Positions 53,859 through 63,440 of a stretch of DNA of 64,000 nt are shown in pieces. The notes beneath the pieces are model-generated. The model was not told where the DNA came from. It was given only the letters and a program-made list of their open reading frames with translations, and made no database searches. Every line of letters begins with the position of its first letter. Within the stretch, counting starts at the first letter, position 1. Origin of the DNA: GCA-2712985 sp964515905 (lineage in GTDB: Bacteria > Pseudomonadota > Alphaproteobacteria > UBA7887); NCBI GenBank assembly GCA_964515905.1, contig CAZEWK010000024.1, positions 1-64,000 of the forward strand. Reading direction: 5' to 3'. The position numbers and the translations under genes were made by a program.

Positions 53859-55019
53859 TTACCCACTCGATGAGCTCTGTTCCATTTGACGAGGTTTTAC
53901 CAGAGCCCCATCACGAACTTTTTGAACACCACCAATAATAACCGCCTCACCTGATGCTACCCCATCCAAAATCTCCACCTCTCCAGGCATCCGTTCACCA
54001 ATAATAATAGGGCGCCGGATTGCTGATCCGTCGATGACCACGTAGACGTAATTGGCCGTCCCATCCGATACTATAGCCTCTTCAGGAATCAGGATGGCAC
54101 CCATTCGTTCTTCAACCCCAAGCTCAACCAGGAGAAACATCCCCGGCTTAAGGGCTTGATCGTCGTTTAAAATGTAAGCTCTAACGCCTACCGCCCTGGT
54201 TACACTATCAACACGTGTATCGACAGAAGCTACCGTTCCAAAGAATACACGACCAAGGAATGCATCCGTGCTGGCATTGATTTCCTGGCCCACTTGAATG
54301 TCCGATAAATTGCGTTCAGGAATCTGGAAGTCGAGTTTAACCACAGATACGTCGTCGAGCGTAACTATTACGTCGTTGGGTTCGATTAAAGCGCCAGGGC
54401 TCACACGCCGTATCCCGAGCTTTCCCGAAAATGGCGCGACTATTCGACGTTTTGTCAACCGTTCTCTTGACACCCTAAGTTTTGCTTTCTCTGATTGGAC
54501 CGCAGCCTCACCCGCTTTAAGTTCCGCAACCAACTCTTCTACTCTCGCTTCTGGTATATTCTTTGTAGTTAACAGCTGAACCGCCCGTTGATGAAGCTGC
54601 TTAACATTTTGCAGTTGGGCCTCCCTCATTTGGACTTCAGCAACTCCCTTTTCCACTTCAGCCAATTGCACCCCAGATTCCAAATTCACTAGGACTGATC
54701 CCTTCTCGACCGTTTCCCCCTCCTTAAAGTGAATATTTTCTATGATACCTGATACCTCTGAGGTGATTGTCACAGCTTCATTGGCCAGGGCTGTACCAAT
54801 GGCCTCAAGAATTACGGTGACGTGGCCCGTACGAGCGATAGCCACATCCACTGGGGTTGGCGGACGATCCCTTTTAGCACTGGCCTGTGTATCAGCACCT
54901 CCGAAATACGTGCCTATTAATGGCAGTTGATTTCCATACTTCCAAATCCCCAACCCACCAAAGGCTAGAACAAACACGATAACAAGCTGAGTAATCGTAG
55001 ACCGTATCGATTTTGACAC
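53859..55019 (-). CDS. RND efflux periplasmic adaptor (MFP)
   Basis: A 386-aa membrane-fusion protein. An N-terminal helix (ITQLVIVFVLAFGGLGIW) anchors it, followed by the lipoyl/beta-barrel halves (VTITSEVSGIIENIHFKEGETVEKGSVLV and GKLGIRRVSPGALIEPND), an alpha-hairpin between them, and the C-terminal membrane-proximal domain. The start is a GTG at 55019 with AGGGGA 6 bp before it; the ATG 24 codons upstream has no such site. It pairs with the permease downstream to form a tripartite pump. Confidence 0.92.
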   Translation of the reverse strand: MSKSIRSTITQLVIVFVLAFGGLGIWKYGNQLPLIGTYFGGADTQASAKRDRPPTPVDVAIARTGHVTVILEAIGTALANEAVTITSEVSGIIENIHFKEGETVEKGSVLVNLESGVQLAEVEKGVAEVQMREAQLQNVKQLHQRAVQLLTTKNIPEARVEELVAELKAGEAAVQSEKAKLRVSRERLTKRRIVAPFSGKLGIRRVSPGALIEPNDVIVTLDDVSVVKLDFQIPERNLSDIQVGQEINASTDAFLGRVFFGTVASVDTRVDSVTRAVGVRAYILNDDQALKPGMFLLVELGVEERMGAILIPEEAIVSDGTANYVYVVIDGSAIRRPIIIGERMPGEVEILDGVASGEAVIIGGVQKVRDGALVKPRQMEQSSSSG

Positions 55020-55154
55020 ACTATTTCCCCTGTTGCTAAGGAAAGGCGGATTATTCCGATATAAAGCTCCAGAGCAAGTAGCAGGGAACAATTACTTTTC
55101 GGATAAAAAAAGGGGAAGGAGGGTGGACATAACTTACTTCATGTAACAATAGAA

Positions 55155-55179
55155 AATATTGGAAGGTAGCAATAATATT
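55155..55179. promoter_or_regulatory. AT-rich imperfect dyad in divergent region
   Basis: AATATTG and CAATAATATT form an imperfect dyad in the 228-bp gap between the RND adaptor gene and the deacetylase-family gene. A local regulator gene is not seen. Confidence 0.25.
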
Positions 55180-55247
55180 AGATCTGTTGCTGTCTTCCTC
55201 CCAATACGCTGTAGAATATACAATATTGGTTCAGATACGGTGCTGTA

Positions 55248-56168
55248 ATGAAAGTCCAACTCTATACCCATAAAGCCTGTTTAGAACATTTTACTGGTCC
55301 CAATCATCCTGAGAAAATTGATCGGCTCAAGGAAGTATTGGCTGCCCTGTCAGAACCACCCTTTAATCAACTAGCACATAAAGAAGCTCCTCGAGCGACA
55401 TTTGATCAACTATCCAAAGTCCATAGCCTGGAACATATCGAACGTGTGTTCTCCTCTATTCCGAATTCTGGTATTGTACCCCTTGACCCGGATACAACTA
55501 TTTCTTCGGGCTCTGGTGAAGCTGCCTTGAGAGCTGCAGGGGCCGTCTGCGGTGGTGTCGACGCAATCTTGCTAGACAATGCAAAAAGGGTCTTCTGTGC
55601 TGTTCGACCCCCCGGCCATCATGCGGAACCAAGCAAGGCTATGGGTTTTTGTATTTTTAACAACATAGCTATCGGCGTAGCGTATGCCCAGACCAGGTAC
55701 CTTCTGAAGAAAATAGCGGTGATTGACTTCGACGTTCACCACGGTAATGGAACCCAAAAAACGTTCTGGTACGATCCTGCAGTGTTGGTTGCAGGTAGCC
55801 AACAGATGCCGCTTTATCCTGGTACCGGAGCAGCTGACGAAAAAGGACAGGGAAATATAGTCAATATGCCTCTTGATCCCTACTCTGGAAGCGAAGAGTT
55901 TAGAAACGCATGGGCTTCTATAGGCTTGCCGTGTCTTGAAACCTTTGAACCTGAAATCATATTTATTTCTGCCGGCTTTGACGGACACCACGATGACCCC
56001 CTAGCACAGTTAAATTTGACAACTGAAGACTTTTCTTGGCTAACAAAAAAAATCACTCGCATCGCCGACAAATTTTCAAGTGGCCGTATTATTTCGGCTC
56101 TCGAAGGAGGCTATGACCTTCCTGCTCTTGCAAAGTCATGCACTGCACATGTCCGTGCTTTAATGTAG
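55248..56168 (+). CDS. histone-deacetylase-family amidohydrolase
   Basis: A 306-aa zinc amidohydrolase of the arginase/deacetylase fold, likely acting on acetylated small molecules such as polyamines, or on protein acetyl-lysine. The catalytic features are intact: PPGHHAEP with the His dyad, FDVHHGNGTQ with zinc-binding Asp and His, GFDGHHDDPLAQL with the zinc Asp, and EGGYDLPAL with the Tyr. The ATG is preceded by an AT-rich region with possible -10 TATACA. Bacterial relatives often fall among acetoin-utilisation or acetylpolyamine amidohydrolases; I cannot separate these here. Confidence 0.9.
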   Translation: MKVQLYTHKACLEHFTGPNHPEKIDRLKEVLAALSEPPFNQLAHKEAPRATFDQLSKVHSLEHIERVFSSIPNSGIVPLDPDTTISSGSGEAALRAAGAVCGGVDAILLDNAKRVFCAVRPPGHHAEPSKAMGFCIFNNIAIGVAYAQTRYLLKKIAVIDFDVHHGNGTQKTFWYDPAVLVAGSQQMPLYPGTGAADEKGQGNIVNMPLDPYSGSEEFRNAWASIGLPCLETFEPEIIFISAGFDGHHDDPLAQLNLTTEDFSWLTKKITRIADKFSSGRIISALEGGYDLPALAKSCTAHVRALM

Positions 56169-56241
56169 GAAGGGAATGACGACGGCAATCTTCTTCAAAA
56201 AAGATCAGATACAACGGATATCCCACACCTAACGTTCAGTA

Positions 56242-56277
56242 GTGGAGCCCCTTGTCAAAAGCAACTTTTGGCTCCAC
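56242..56277. terminator. candidate bidirectional terminator hairpin
   Basis: GTGGAGC and GCTCCAC form a 7-bp stem around an inner CAAAAG/CTTTTG hairpin. It lies in the convergent gap between the deacetylase-family gene and the glycine-zipper lipoprotein gene. A strong T-tail is absent. Confidence 0.45.
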
Positions 56278-56311
56278 AGGACCCAAAATATTTGATTAAA
56301 CCTCAAACGTA

Positions 56312-56785
56312 CTAATTACCAACTATTTCCCAAGTCCCATCAGATTCCCTGCACGCAGTACCATACGCGTCCTCAGTTTTACCTCCGACGGTAATTGTTT
56401 GTTGGAATTCTCGACAATAGCGTCCAGATTCCGTTTGGTAGGTCTGAGTGGGAGTATATGTTCCTGAATTACCAGAGTCGGGATTAGCCCAACTAGTTGT
56501 TGTCCCAGTTGGAGTAGTATCGATTGACTCGTTGTAGGCTTCGGCAGCATATAGTTGGTCTGCTTTATCCAAAGACTGACCGATCTCACTTCCCACTAAA
56601 GCGCCCAATAGAGCCCCCGCCCCGACTGCGATAAGTTGGCCACTTCCGTCTCCAACTTGTGCCCCTGTTATTCCACCTACGGCAGCCCCTATAATCGTGC
56701 CTAACCCTTCTTTTGGACCTGCATTCTGCATACACCCCGAAAGAAGAAACACCGTGCCAAGGACTGGCATCAAAAAATATTTCAT
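56312..56785 (-). CDS. glycine-zipper lipoprotein, 17 kDa surface antigen-like
   Basis: A 157-aa outer-membrane lipoprotein resembling the rickettsial 17 kDa antigen and RT0821/Lpp0805-type proteins. A signal peptide ends in the lipobox LLSGC. A glycine-zipper pair follows (GTIIGAAVGGITGAQVG and AVGAGALLGALVGSEIG), able to insert or pack in membranes. The C-terminal domain has CREFQQTITVGGKTEDAYGTAC, two Cys that may pair. The ATG at 56785 has AGGT 6 bp upstream and gives a compact signal peptide; an ATG five codons earlier is possible. It is divergent from pdxH, as in other alphaproteobacteria. Confidence 0.85.
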   Translation of the reverse strand: MKYFLMPVLGTVFLLSGCMQNAGPKEGLGTIIGAAVGGITGAQVGDGSGQLIAVGAGALLGALVGSEIGQSLDKADQLYAAEAYNESIDTTPTGTTTSWANPDSGNSGTYTPTQTYQTESGRYCREFQQTITVGGKTEDAYGTACRESDGTWEIVGN

Positions 56786-56953
56786 CTTTTTACCTGTCAT
56801 GCGCCTATATCTATATTGTCTGCCAAGCTACTAAATCAAAAACATAGCATTCTACAACCACACCTGAATGTAGCAACTATCACAATACCAATTATTTTAT
56901 TAGCATAATGCTATAATAAGGCAAAAATAAGGAAGATGAGGCATTAGATATTA

Positions 56954-57544
56954 ATGACTATACCAGAGATTGATGATCCGCTGGTCTTATTCCATGATTG
57001 GTTGAATGAAGCTGAGGCAAAAGACGAAACCGACCATACAGCGGCTTGCTTGGCAACTGCAGGAATAAATGCCATCCCATCGGCGCGGATGGTATTATTG
57101 AAGGGTGCTGACCCAAATGGATTTGTTTTTTATACAAATTTGGATAGTAGGAAGGGACAAGAGATTACGGAAAATCCCAATGCAGCACTGTGTTTTTACT
57201 GGAAGTCCTTACGGCGTCAGGTGCGCGTGGAAGGCAGCATAGCTTCTGTTCCTGCGAGTACTGCGGACACTTATTTTGCAACACGTCCACGAGAGGCCCA
57301 GATAGGTGCGTGGGCAAGCTTACAATCCCGAACCCTTGAAGCTCGCTCAGACCTTGAACGAAGAGTTAAGGAATACTCAACTAAATTCGGTCCGGACCCA
57401 GTTCCTAGACCTAACTACTGGTCCGGGTATTGTTTAATTCCTAGGAGGATAGAATTTTGGAAAAACGCAAACTTTCGTCTCCATGATCGCCTTATATACA
57501 CGCTTAGCGATGGAACCTGGAAACGTAGTTGGCTTTTCCCATAA
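56954..57544 (+). CDS. pdxH: pyridoxamine/pyridoxine 5'-phosphate oxidase
   Basis: A 196-aa FMN-dependent oxidase that makes pyridoxal 5'-phosphate, the cofactor used by serC, ltaE and others here. Motifs include ARMVLLKGADPNGFVFYTN (FMN/substrate), RKGQEITENPNAALCFYW, RQVRVEGSI, RPREAQIGAWAS and the C-terminal RLHDRLIY. The length is slightly shorter than the 218-aa E. coli enzyme because of a shorter N-terminus. It is followed 2 bp later by the cation-efflux gene. Confidence 0.94.
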   Translation: MTIPEIDDPLVLFHDWLNEAEAKDETDHTAACLATAGINAIPSARMVLLKGADPNGFVFYTNLDSRKGQEITENPNAALCFYWKSLRRQVRVEGSIASVPASTADTYFATRPREAQIGAWASLQSRTLEARSDLERRVKEYSTKFGPDPVPRPNYWSGYCLIPRRIEFWKNANFRLHDRLIYTLSDGTWKRSWLFP

Positions 57545-57546
57545 GA

Positions 57547-58476
57547 ATGGCCAGTAAAATGAGCACTCAATCTTTAACACCTGAAGCATCCAAAAAACTG
57601 ATGCGGCTAGCGACATACGCGTCTGTATCGGTGGCCATTTCTTTGGTTGTTATAAAATTAGGTGCGTGGCTGCTTAGTGACTCTGTCGCAATACTATCAT
57701 CTCTGATTGATTCCTCTCTGGATACCGTTGCATCACTTTTAACATTGTTTGCTGTACACCATGCTATTGCGCCGGCGGATCGCGAACACCGGTTTGGACA
57801 TGGGAAAGCAGAATCGATTGCAGCGTTGGGACAGGCTGCTTTTATTACAGGATCTGCAATATTCTTATTGTTTGAATCTGGGCATCGCCTATTGCGCCCA
57901 CAACCTATAGAGTACGGGAACTTTGCGATTTACGTAATGTTAGTTTCTGTGATCCTGACCTTTGGACTAGTACAATTTCAATTGCATGTGGCTCGTAAAA
58001 CTATGTCACCCGCGATTAATGCCGATTCTATTCATTACAAGACAGATCTTATGGTCAATGCTGGGATAATCGCATCATTAATCTTGTCAACTCGATTTGG
58101 TTTTCCTATGGCAGACCCAGTCATAGCGATTGGTGTTGCAGTGTATATTCTTTACAGTGCATGGACTATAGGCAGAACCGCTCTGGATTCGTTAATGGAT
58201 CATGAGTTGTCACCAGAAGATCGCGAACGAATAACTGCTGTCGCAAGTGCACATACCGAGGTGAAAGGCCTTCATGACCTCAGGACACGGATGGCGGGAA
58301 TAAAACCTTTTATTCAACTACATCTTGAACTCCCTGGCGACATGACACTGCATGATGCCCATATTGTATCGGACCAAGTAGAAGCTGATTTACTCTCTGA
58401 GTTCCCTAATGCCGAAGTAATTATCCATCAAGACCCAGAAGATATAGAAGAAAAGACAGACAAATTTAAAGACTAA
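57547..58476 (+). CDS. cation diffusion facilitator transporter
   Basis: A 309-aa CDF/FieF-like inner-membrane exporter of divalent metals such as Zn or Fe. Helices 1-6 include LLSDSVAILSSLIDSSLDTVAS with the metal-site D-x3-D pattern (SLIDSSLD), HRFGHGKAESIAALGQ, and INADSIHYKTDLMVNAG with the second metal-site HxxxD. The C-terminal cytoplasmic domain (DREHRITAV-like, VKGLHDLRTRMAG) has metal-binding His and ends in an acidic tail. The start ATG lies just after pdxH; an ATG four codons later is possible. Confidence 0.92.
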   Translation: MASKMSTQSLTPEASKKLMRLATYASVSVAISLVVIKLGAWLLSDSVAILSSLIDSSLDTVASLLTLFAVHHAIAPADREHRFGHGKAESIAALGQAAFITGSAIFLLFESGHRLLRPQPIEYGNFAIYVMLVSVILTFGLVQFQLHVARKTMSPAINADSIHYKTDLMVNAGIIASLILSTRFGFPMADPVIAIGVAVYILYSAWTIGRTALDSLMDHELSPEDRERITAVASAHTEVKGLHDLRTRMAGIKPFIQLHLELPGDMTLHDAHIVSDQVEADLLSEFPNAEVIIHQDPEDIEEKTDKFKD

Positions 58477-58551
58477 TGGTTATCCCACGACCTAGCATTG
58501 CTGAACCTATATTTATCCCACAAATGGAATCAAAAATATTTTTGCACTACC

Positions 58552-60195
58552 CTAGGTAGCCACAGCCCGCAGCGACTGCAACGCCTGTGGAGTATCAATA
58601 TCAATAAGGACCCCAGTGTCAGCAGTCTCTACCTCACACACCAACTCGTCGTGTTCTCCGATTAAGTGGCGAGCCCCCACGTCTCCAGATATTTTTGCCA
58701 TTCGTGGAAAGAACCGTGAATCCCAAAGAACAGGGTTTCCGCGCTTGCCATTACTTGTTGGGACACAAATTGACCGGCCTTCCAAAGGATCAAAGGCTGC
58801 TATCAGCTTATCGAGGTGCTCTGCCACAACTTGGGGCATATCCCCCAAACAAACCAAGGTTCCATCTGTTTTATCTGGAAGCGCACCAATTCCGGAAGCT
58901 AAACTACTGCTTAAGCCCTCACCATAATGGGTATTATGGACAAATACGACGTCAAGTCCGTCCAACTCCTTTTTCACCCGGTCTGCTTCATACCCAGTGA
59001 CCACAATAATTGGACTCGCCTTGGATTTAATTATTGCTTCTGCAGCTCGGCGTACCATTGTAACACCGTCGATCTGCATTAAAAGTTTGTTAGTTGATCC
59101 CATCCTACGAGATTGCCCTGCAGCAAGTAGTATCGCAGAGATGGATAGCTCGCTGCGTGTCTGTTCTGCATTAGGATCGATATGATTGCGAGGCTGAGGA
59201 CGTGAGGATATTTCTTTTAACAATCCTCCGGTACCCATTAACATGATATCGTTGGACGTAACTTCAATATTGGCAGCAATTCTCTCCAACACCCAATCAA
59301 AACCGTTTAGTTTTGGGGAACGTGCACACCCTGGTAAACCAAGCACGGGTGTACTAATACCGTCTTTATCAAGATGCCCGAGCAGCAGCAAGTTACCGGG
59401 GTCCACAGGCATTCCAAAATGGTCTATAACACCACCAGCCAATTCCAAACCAGCTGGAACAACATCACGCCGGTCAACAATTGCAGAGGCCCCACTAATG
59501 AGAACCAAATCACATAATTTACGAACTAGATCGCGAATCGCAGCACATATAGCGGTCTCGTTATGATCCACTACCTTGCTCATTGATAGCTCTGAACCCA
59601 CTGCCCTAACCCGAGCACGCACCGTGTTTATTGTGTTTTCAAGCACAGACTGCTTAGTACCTGGCAGTGAAGTAAGAATTAAACCCACCCGTTTGCTACT
59701 AAATGGTTCCACTTTAATCAGCGGACCTGGCATAGAGGCGATTGCAGACGCCTGATTGATTACTGGTTCCGGAGCTGAAAAAGGTATTACTTTTATTGTT
59801 GCTACCATCTGTTTTGATTGCACCACATCGCAGTGCGACAACGTTGCTACTGTCAAAGATTCATCGAGCAGATTGATTTGATCAATGCGTGCCCGATCTA
59901 TTACCACCAACCCGGGAGTCTCCGCATATAAATTGCACCGACCAGTGAAAGGTGCGTTCATACTCACGCCATTTCCTCGAGCCGATAGAGCGACCCTTTT
60001 GGCGGCCATATCCTCAGATACGTCGCCGATGTCCAGCCTTGCTGCAACAACTTTTTCAATTCCAGAATTCTTTAAAGACAAAGTATCATCGTGAGAAAGT
60101 ACTCTACCTTTCTTTAATGTTCCCTGTTGAGTCCGAATGCTATGGGCTAATAGTGCACCCTTTGCTTTGTCCACATGCATCCAACCGAATTTCAT
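58552..60195 (-). CDS. molybdopterin-binding/MobA-like nucleotidyltransferase fusion
   Basis: A 547-aa two-domain protein. Residues about 1-340 resemble the molybdopterin-binding MoeA/MogA-type domain, with LVLISGASAIVDRRDVVP and LGLPGCARSPKLNGFDW; residues about 350-547 form a MobA-like NTP transferase with ILLAAGQSRRMGSTNKLL, VVTGYEAD and CLGDMPQV. Such fusions are taken to finish the molybdenum cofactor as cytidine dinucleotide for xanthine-oxidase-type enzymes. Its start overlaps the xdhC-like gene by 4 bp (ATGA), and it is the last gene of the visible cox-like operon. Confidence 0.85.
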   Translation of the reverse strand: MKFGWMHVDKAKGALLAHSIRTQQGTLKKGRVLSHDDTLSLKNSGIEKVVAARLDIGDVSEDMAAKRVALSARGNGVSMNAPFTGRCNLYAETPGLVVIDRARIDQINLLDESLTVATLSHCDVVQSKQMVATIKVIPFSAPEPVINQASAIASMPGPLIKVEPFSSKRVGLILTSLPGTKQSVLENTINTVRARVRAVGSELSMSKVVDHNETAICAAIRDLVRKLCDLVLISGASAIVDRRDVVPAGLELAGGVIDHFGMPVDPGNLLLLGHLDKDGISTPVLGLPGCARSPKLNGFDWVLERIAANIEVTSNDIMLMGTGGLLKEISSRPQPRNHIDPNAEQTRSELSISAILLAAGQSRRMGSTNKLLMQIDGVTMVRRAAEAIIKSKASPIIVVTGYEADRVKKELDGLDVVFVHNTHYGEGLSSSLASGIGALPDKTDGTLVCLGDMPQVVAEHLDKLIAAFDPLEGRSICVPTSNGKRGNPVLWDSRFFPRMAKISGDVGARHLIGEHDELVCEVETADTGVLIDIDTPQALQSLRAVAT

Positions 60196-60908
60196 TTTTC
60201 TTCCCTTGCACTAACTAATTGAGCATCCGACAAGCGCCGAGTCTGGGTAATTTCTGCAAGAATTGCTACGGCTATTTCTGCTGGAGACTTTGCTCCTATG
60301 GACAAACCAATAGGACCATGTATTCGATTTATCAGAGCTTCCTTTAAACCAAGTCGCTCTAAACGACGAATCCGAGCGCCATGTGTTTTTTTACTTCCAA
60401 GAGACCCAATGTAGAAGGCATTTGACTCCAGGGCAATTTGCAACGCCGCATCATCTAGCTTTGGATCATGCGTCAACGTAACAATAGCCGTACGTGAATC
60501 AGGCCTGAGGCTCTCCAAGGCCTCATCTGGCCACTCCTTGGACACTTCTATATTAGGAAACCTTTCCGCAGTTGCGAAGGCCCCCCGTGGATCGATGACT
60601 GTTACATTGTAGCCAGTCTCAACCGCCATCAAGGACAATGACTGAGCGATGTGAACAGCCCCCACAATAACCATTCGGAGTGGTGGATTGTGTACCTGAA
60701 CAAATAGCTCAGAACCGTCTAATTGGATTAATTGACTTCTATCCTCAGCTATGGCCGAACGAACAACATCCGCTATTTTCTTTGTTGCCCCACCATCCGA
60801 GCTAGAGTCTATCAACCACTGGTCGCAGCTATTCAACAGGGTTGCTACCGCCACAGGTTTCCCTGCGGCACGCTTTTCATTTAATGCATCCAACAATTCC
60901 CTTTTCAT
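60192..60908 (-). CDS. XdhC-family protein, C-terminal Rossmann type
   Basis: A 238-aa protein with the XdhC C-terminal Rossmann domain: RMVIVGAVHIAQSLSLMAVETGYNVTVIDPR, and the family's SLGSKKTHGARIRRL and RIHGPIGLSIGAKSPAEIAV blocks. The first 75 residues resemble part of the XdhC N-terminal domain but lack the Cys-containing GGC motif, which is on the separate 107-aa gene upstream. XdhC proteins insert sulfurated molybdenum cofactor into hydroxylases. It lies 3 bp from the 107-aa gene and overlaps the MobA-like fusion. Confidence 0.87.
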   Translation of the reverse strand: MKRELLDALNEKRAAGKPVAVATLLNSCDQWLIDSSSDGGATKKIADVVRSAIAEDRSQLIQLDGSELFVQVHNPPLRMVIVGAVHIAQSLSLMAVETGYNVTVIDPRGAFATAERFPNIEVSKEWPDEALESLRPDSRTAIVTLTHDPKLDDAALQIALESNAFYIGSLGSKKTHGARIRRLERLGLKEALINRIHGPIGLSIGAKSPAEIAVAILAEITQTRRLSDAQLVSAREEK

Positions 60909-60911
60909 TGG

Positions 60912-61235
60912 CTAATCGACACGTTCAACAAAAACCTGCACCTTACCACCGCAAGCTAGACCGACTTCCCAAGCCTGCTCATTAGTTACACCAAACTCCA
61001 ACAATTTTGATTCCCCCTCACCAATAACTTGTTGGGCTTCAAGCACCACCGCACCTTCTATACATCCTCCAGAAACAGAACCAAGCATCGCACCCGCTTC
61101 ATCAACAACTAGTTGGCTTCCAACAGGACGTGGGCTGGAACCCCAAGTTTGCACTACAGTTGCTAAGGCAACGCCCCTCCCTTCTTCCCGCCAGTGCGCA
61201 GCAATTTCTAAAATATCTTCGGCAGTTCCCGTCAT
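60912..61235 (-). CDS. XdhC/CoxI N-terminal-domain protein
   Basis: A 107-aa stand-alone XdhC/CoxI N-terminal domain with VQTWGSSPRPVGSQLVVDEAG and GSVSGGCIEGAV, the family core with its conserved Cys, and a C-terminal GLACGGKVQVFVE. In standard XdhC the two domains are fused. Here the domains are on two adjacent genes, as in several cox operons. It is probably a carrier partner of the next gene in handling the molybdenum cofactor. Confidence 0.87.
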   Translation of the reverse strand: MTGTAEDILEIAAHWREEGRGVALATVVQTWGSSPRPVGSQLVVDEAGAMLGSVSGGCIEGAVVLEAQQVIGEGESKLLEFGVTNEQAWEVGLACGGKVQVFVERVD

Positions 61236-61259
61236 GATTTTACATCCTCTAACTTTCCA

Positions 61260-62468
61260 TCAGTGAGTAAAACGTTCTCGAACATTTGCCTCTAAAATTT
61301 CAACGAGGCCTGCCATGCTTTCTAAATTATGCGCCGGCAGAAAGTCATCAACATGAGACAACATTGCCCGTATACCTCGAGACTTCGCCTCAAATCCAGC
61401 ATAACGTAATAGTGGATTCAGCCATACTAGGCGATCGCAGGATTTCCGTAATCTTTCCATCTCCGCCTCTAATTTAGTGCTGTCATCCCGCTCTAATCCA
61501 TCAGAAATTAAAATAATTATTGTCCCTTGTCCAAGTACTCTACGCGACCAGTCGTGGTTAAACCGATGCAAGGATTGGCCGATTCTTGTGCCACCTGACC
61601 AGTCATAAACGGCATCGAGTACATTATCCAACGCTTCATCCGGATCTTTACGTCTTAAGTGGCGCGTAACATTTGTAAGCTGAGTCCCAAATACAAATGC
61701 GTGCACATCGCCGCGATAAGAAGCCAAAGCATGTCCAAAATGAAGAAACAATCTTGAATAACGACTCATAGAGCCAGAGACATCACAAATCATGACTACC
61801 GGCGGTGACCGCCATCGACGATGCCGATACCGTAATTGCATCATATCTCTTCCGCCGCGCAAGCTAGCTCGGATACTCGCTCTTGCGTCTACTACTGCTC
61901 CATTGCGCCTGATTTTATACCTACGAGTGGGGCACTGCGAGGCTGATAATGACAAATTTTTTATTACACTTTTGGCCTCAGCAATCTCCTCAGAAGACAT
62001 CTTATCAAAATCTTGCTTCCCTAACACCTCTTGACTCGACGCCCCAAACTGATCCACCAACTCAGACTGTTTCTCATCTGCTCCGAAGGTTGCAAGAGAC
62101 ATCGCCTCTCCTAAACGCCGACTCCCTGCTTTTGAGGGGCTCTTCTCGTCCCTTCTATCGAAGGACAATGGATCTAATAGCAATAAATTCTTCAGCAATT
62201 CTGGCCTTCGCCAAAACAAGTGAAACCCTCGGTCGAAAATTAGTTGGTCTTCAGGCCTACTAATAAATAAGCCGTGAAGGGTCCAATACAGGTCTTCACG
62301 AGAACCTAACCCTACATGTGTTGCAGCTTTTACGGAGTCCAGTAAACGACCAGTTCCAATGGGTAAGCCTGCTGCCCGTAATGCTCGCCCGAAATGCATT
62401 ATATTATTTACAAATTTTGGCGATTCCCCTGGGATACGTCTTCGAAGATGCTCACCGATAGAGGCCAT
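61260..62468 (-). CDS. coxE: CoxE-like VWA-domain protein
   Basis: A 402-aa protein with a C-terminal von Willebrand A domain: MICDVSGSMSRYSRL (MIDAS DxSxS, near residue 228), WSGGTRIGQSLH and IIILISDGLERDD. The N-terminal half is helical and family-specific. In carboxydotrophs CoxE works with the CoxD ATPase in maturing the CuSMo or related active site of CO dehydrogenase. It lies 2 bp after the coxD-like gene and 25 bp before the XdhC pair. Confidence 0.88.
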   Translation of the reverse strand: MASIGEHLRRRIPGESPKFVNNIMHFGRALRAAGLPIGTGRLLDSVKAATHVGLGSREDLYWTLHGLFISRPEDQLIFDRGFHLFWRRPELLKNLLLLDPLSFDRRDEKSPSKAGSRRLGEAMSLATFGADEKQSELVDQFGASSQEVLGKQDFDKMSSEEIAEAKSVIKNLSLSASQCPTRRYKIRRNGAVVDARASIRASLRGGRDMMQLRYRHRRWRSPPVVMICDVSGSMSRYSRLFLHFGHALASYRGDVHAFVFGTQLTNVTRHLRRKDPDEALDNVLDAVYDWSGGTRIGQSLHRFNHDWSRRVLGQGTIIILISDGLERDDSTKLEAEMERLRKSCDRLVWLNPLLRYAGFEAKSRGIRAMLSHVDDFLPAHNLESMAGLVEILEANVRERFTH

Positions 62469-62470
62469 TG

Positions 62471-63403
62471 CTATAGAGAATCCTTAGACTGTGAGGCCAT
62501 TAATTCGCTATCTAGATTGGTTAGAATTCGTTCTACCTCTTCTCCCTTTAACATCTCAATATCATCTTGATATTTTAACAAAATACCAATGGTTGCCTCT
62601 ATGCTTTTTTGATCCAACTCCATAGAGTCCAGCATTTGCAATGAGGTTGCCCAATCAATCGTTTCTGCTATTCCCGGTTTTTTAAAAACTTCTTTCTTTC
62701 GGACTTCCTGGACGAAAGCCACTACCTGAGAAGACAGCTGGTCACTGACGCCAGGTGCTTTTAGAGACAGAATATCCAGTTCACGGGTGGCATCAGGGTA
62801 ATTCAACCAAAAATAGAAACATCTGCGTTTCAACGCATCGTGAATTTCACGGGTCCTGTTAGAAGTGACGATGACGATTGGGGGTTCTTCCGCAGACACT
62901 GTTCCCAGTTCCGGTATAGAAATCTGGAAATTCCCCAACAACTCAAGCAGATATGCTTCGAATGGCTCATCCGACCGATCAAGCTCATCGATCAATAAAA
63001 CCGGCGGACCGTTTTTGTCGGTTTCTAAAGAACGTAGCAAAGGTCGCTTGATCAAAAATTTTTCTGAAAAAATGTTTTGTTCAATGGTATCTCGGGTATC
63101 GACAGCTTCAAATTCTGCCAAGCGAATTTCTATCATTTGTCTTTGATAATTCCACTCATACACAGCAGATGACAAGTCTAGTCCTTCATAGCACTGCAAG
63201 CGAATCAGCGATCGGCCTAATAGACGTGCGATGACGTTTGCAATTTCTGTTTTACCAACACCTGCCTCACCCTCCAAAAACAAAGGCCGACGCATTTTCA
63301 GGGATAAAAATAACGTAGTCGCAAGGCCACGATCACATACATAATCGCCTTCACGAAGAAATGTGACACATTCATCAATACTATTGGGAAGCGACACCGT
63401 CAT
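62471..63403 (-). CDS. coxD: CoxD-like MoxR-family AAA ATPase
   Basis: A 310-aa MoxR-type AAA+ ATPase. Walker A is EGEAGVGKTEIANV near residue 40, Walker B is PPVLLIDELDRSDEPFEAYLLELL, sensor 1 is IVTSNRTREIHDALKRRCFYFW with the arginine finger. In Oligotropha, CoxD partially unfolds apo-CO dehydrogenase for sulfur and copper insertion. The order flavin subunit-coxD-coxE supports this call. The reaction of the hydroxylase served cannot be seen because its large subunit is outside. Confidence 0.9.
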   Translation of the reverse strand: MTVSLPNSIDECVTFLREGDYVCDRGLATTLFLSLKMRRPLFLEGEAGVGKTEIANVIARLLGRSLIRLQCYEGLDLSSAVYEWNYQRQMIEIRLAEFEAVDTRDTIEQNIFSEKFLIKRPLLRSLETDKNGPPVLLIDELDRSDEPFEAYLLELLGNFQISIPELGTVSAEEPPIVIVTSNRTREIHDALKRRCFYFWLNYPDATRELDILSLKAPGVSDQLSSQVVAFVQEVRKKEVFKKPGIAETIDWATSLQMLDSMELDQKSIEATIGILLKYQDDIEMLKGEEVERILTNLDSELMASQSKDSL

Positions 63404-63440
63404 TTGTTGACCCAGCTAGCATAAACTCTTTATGCAAAAA

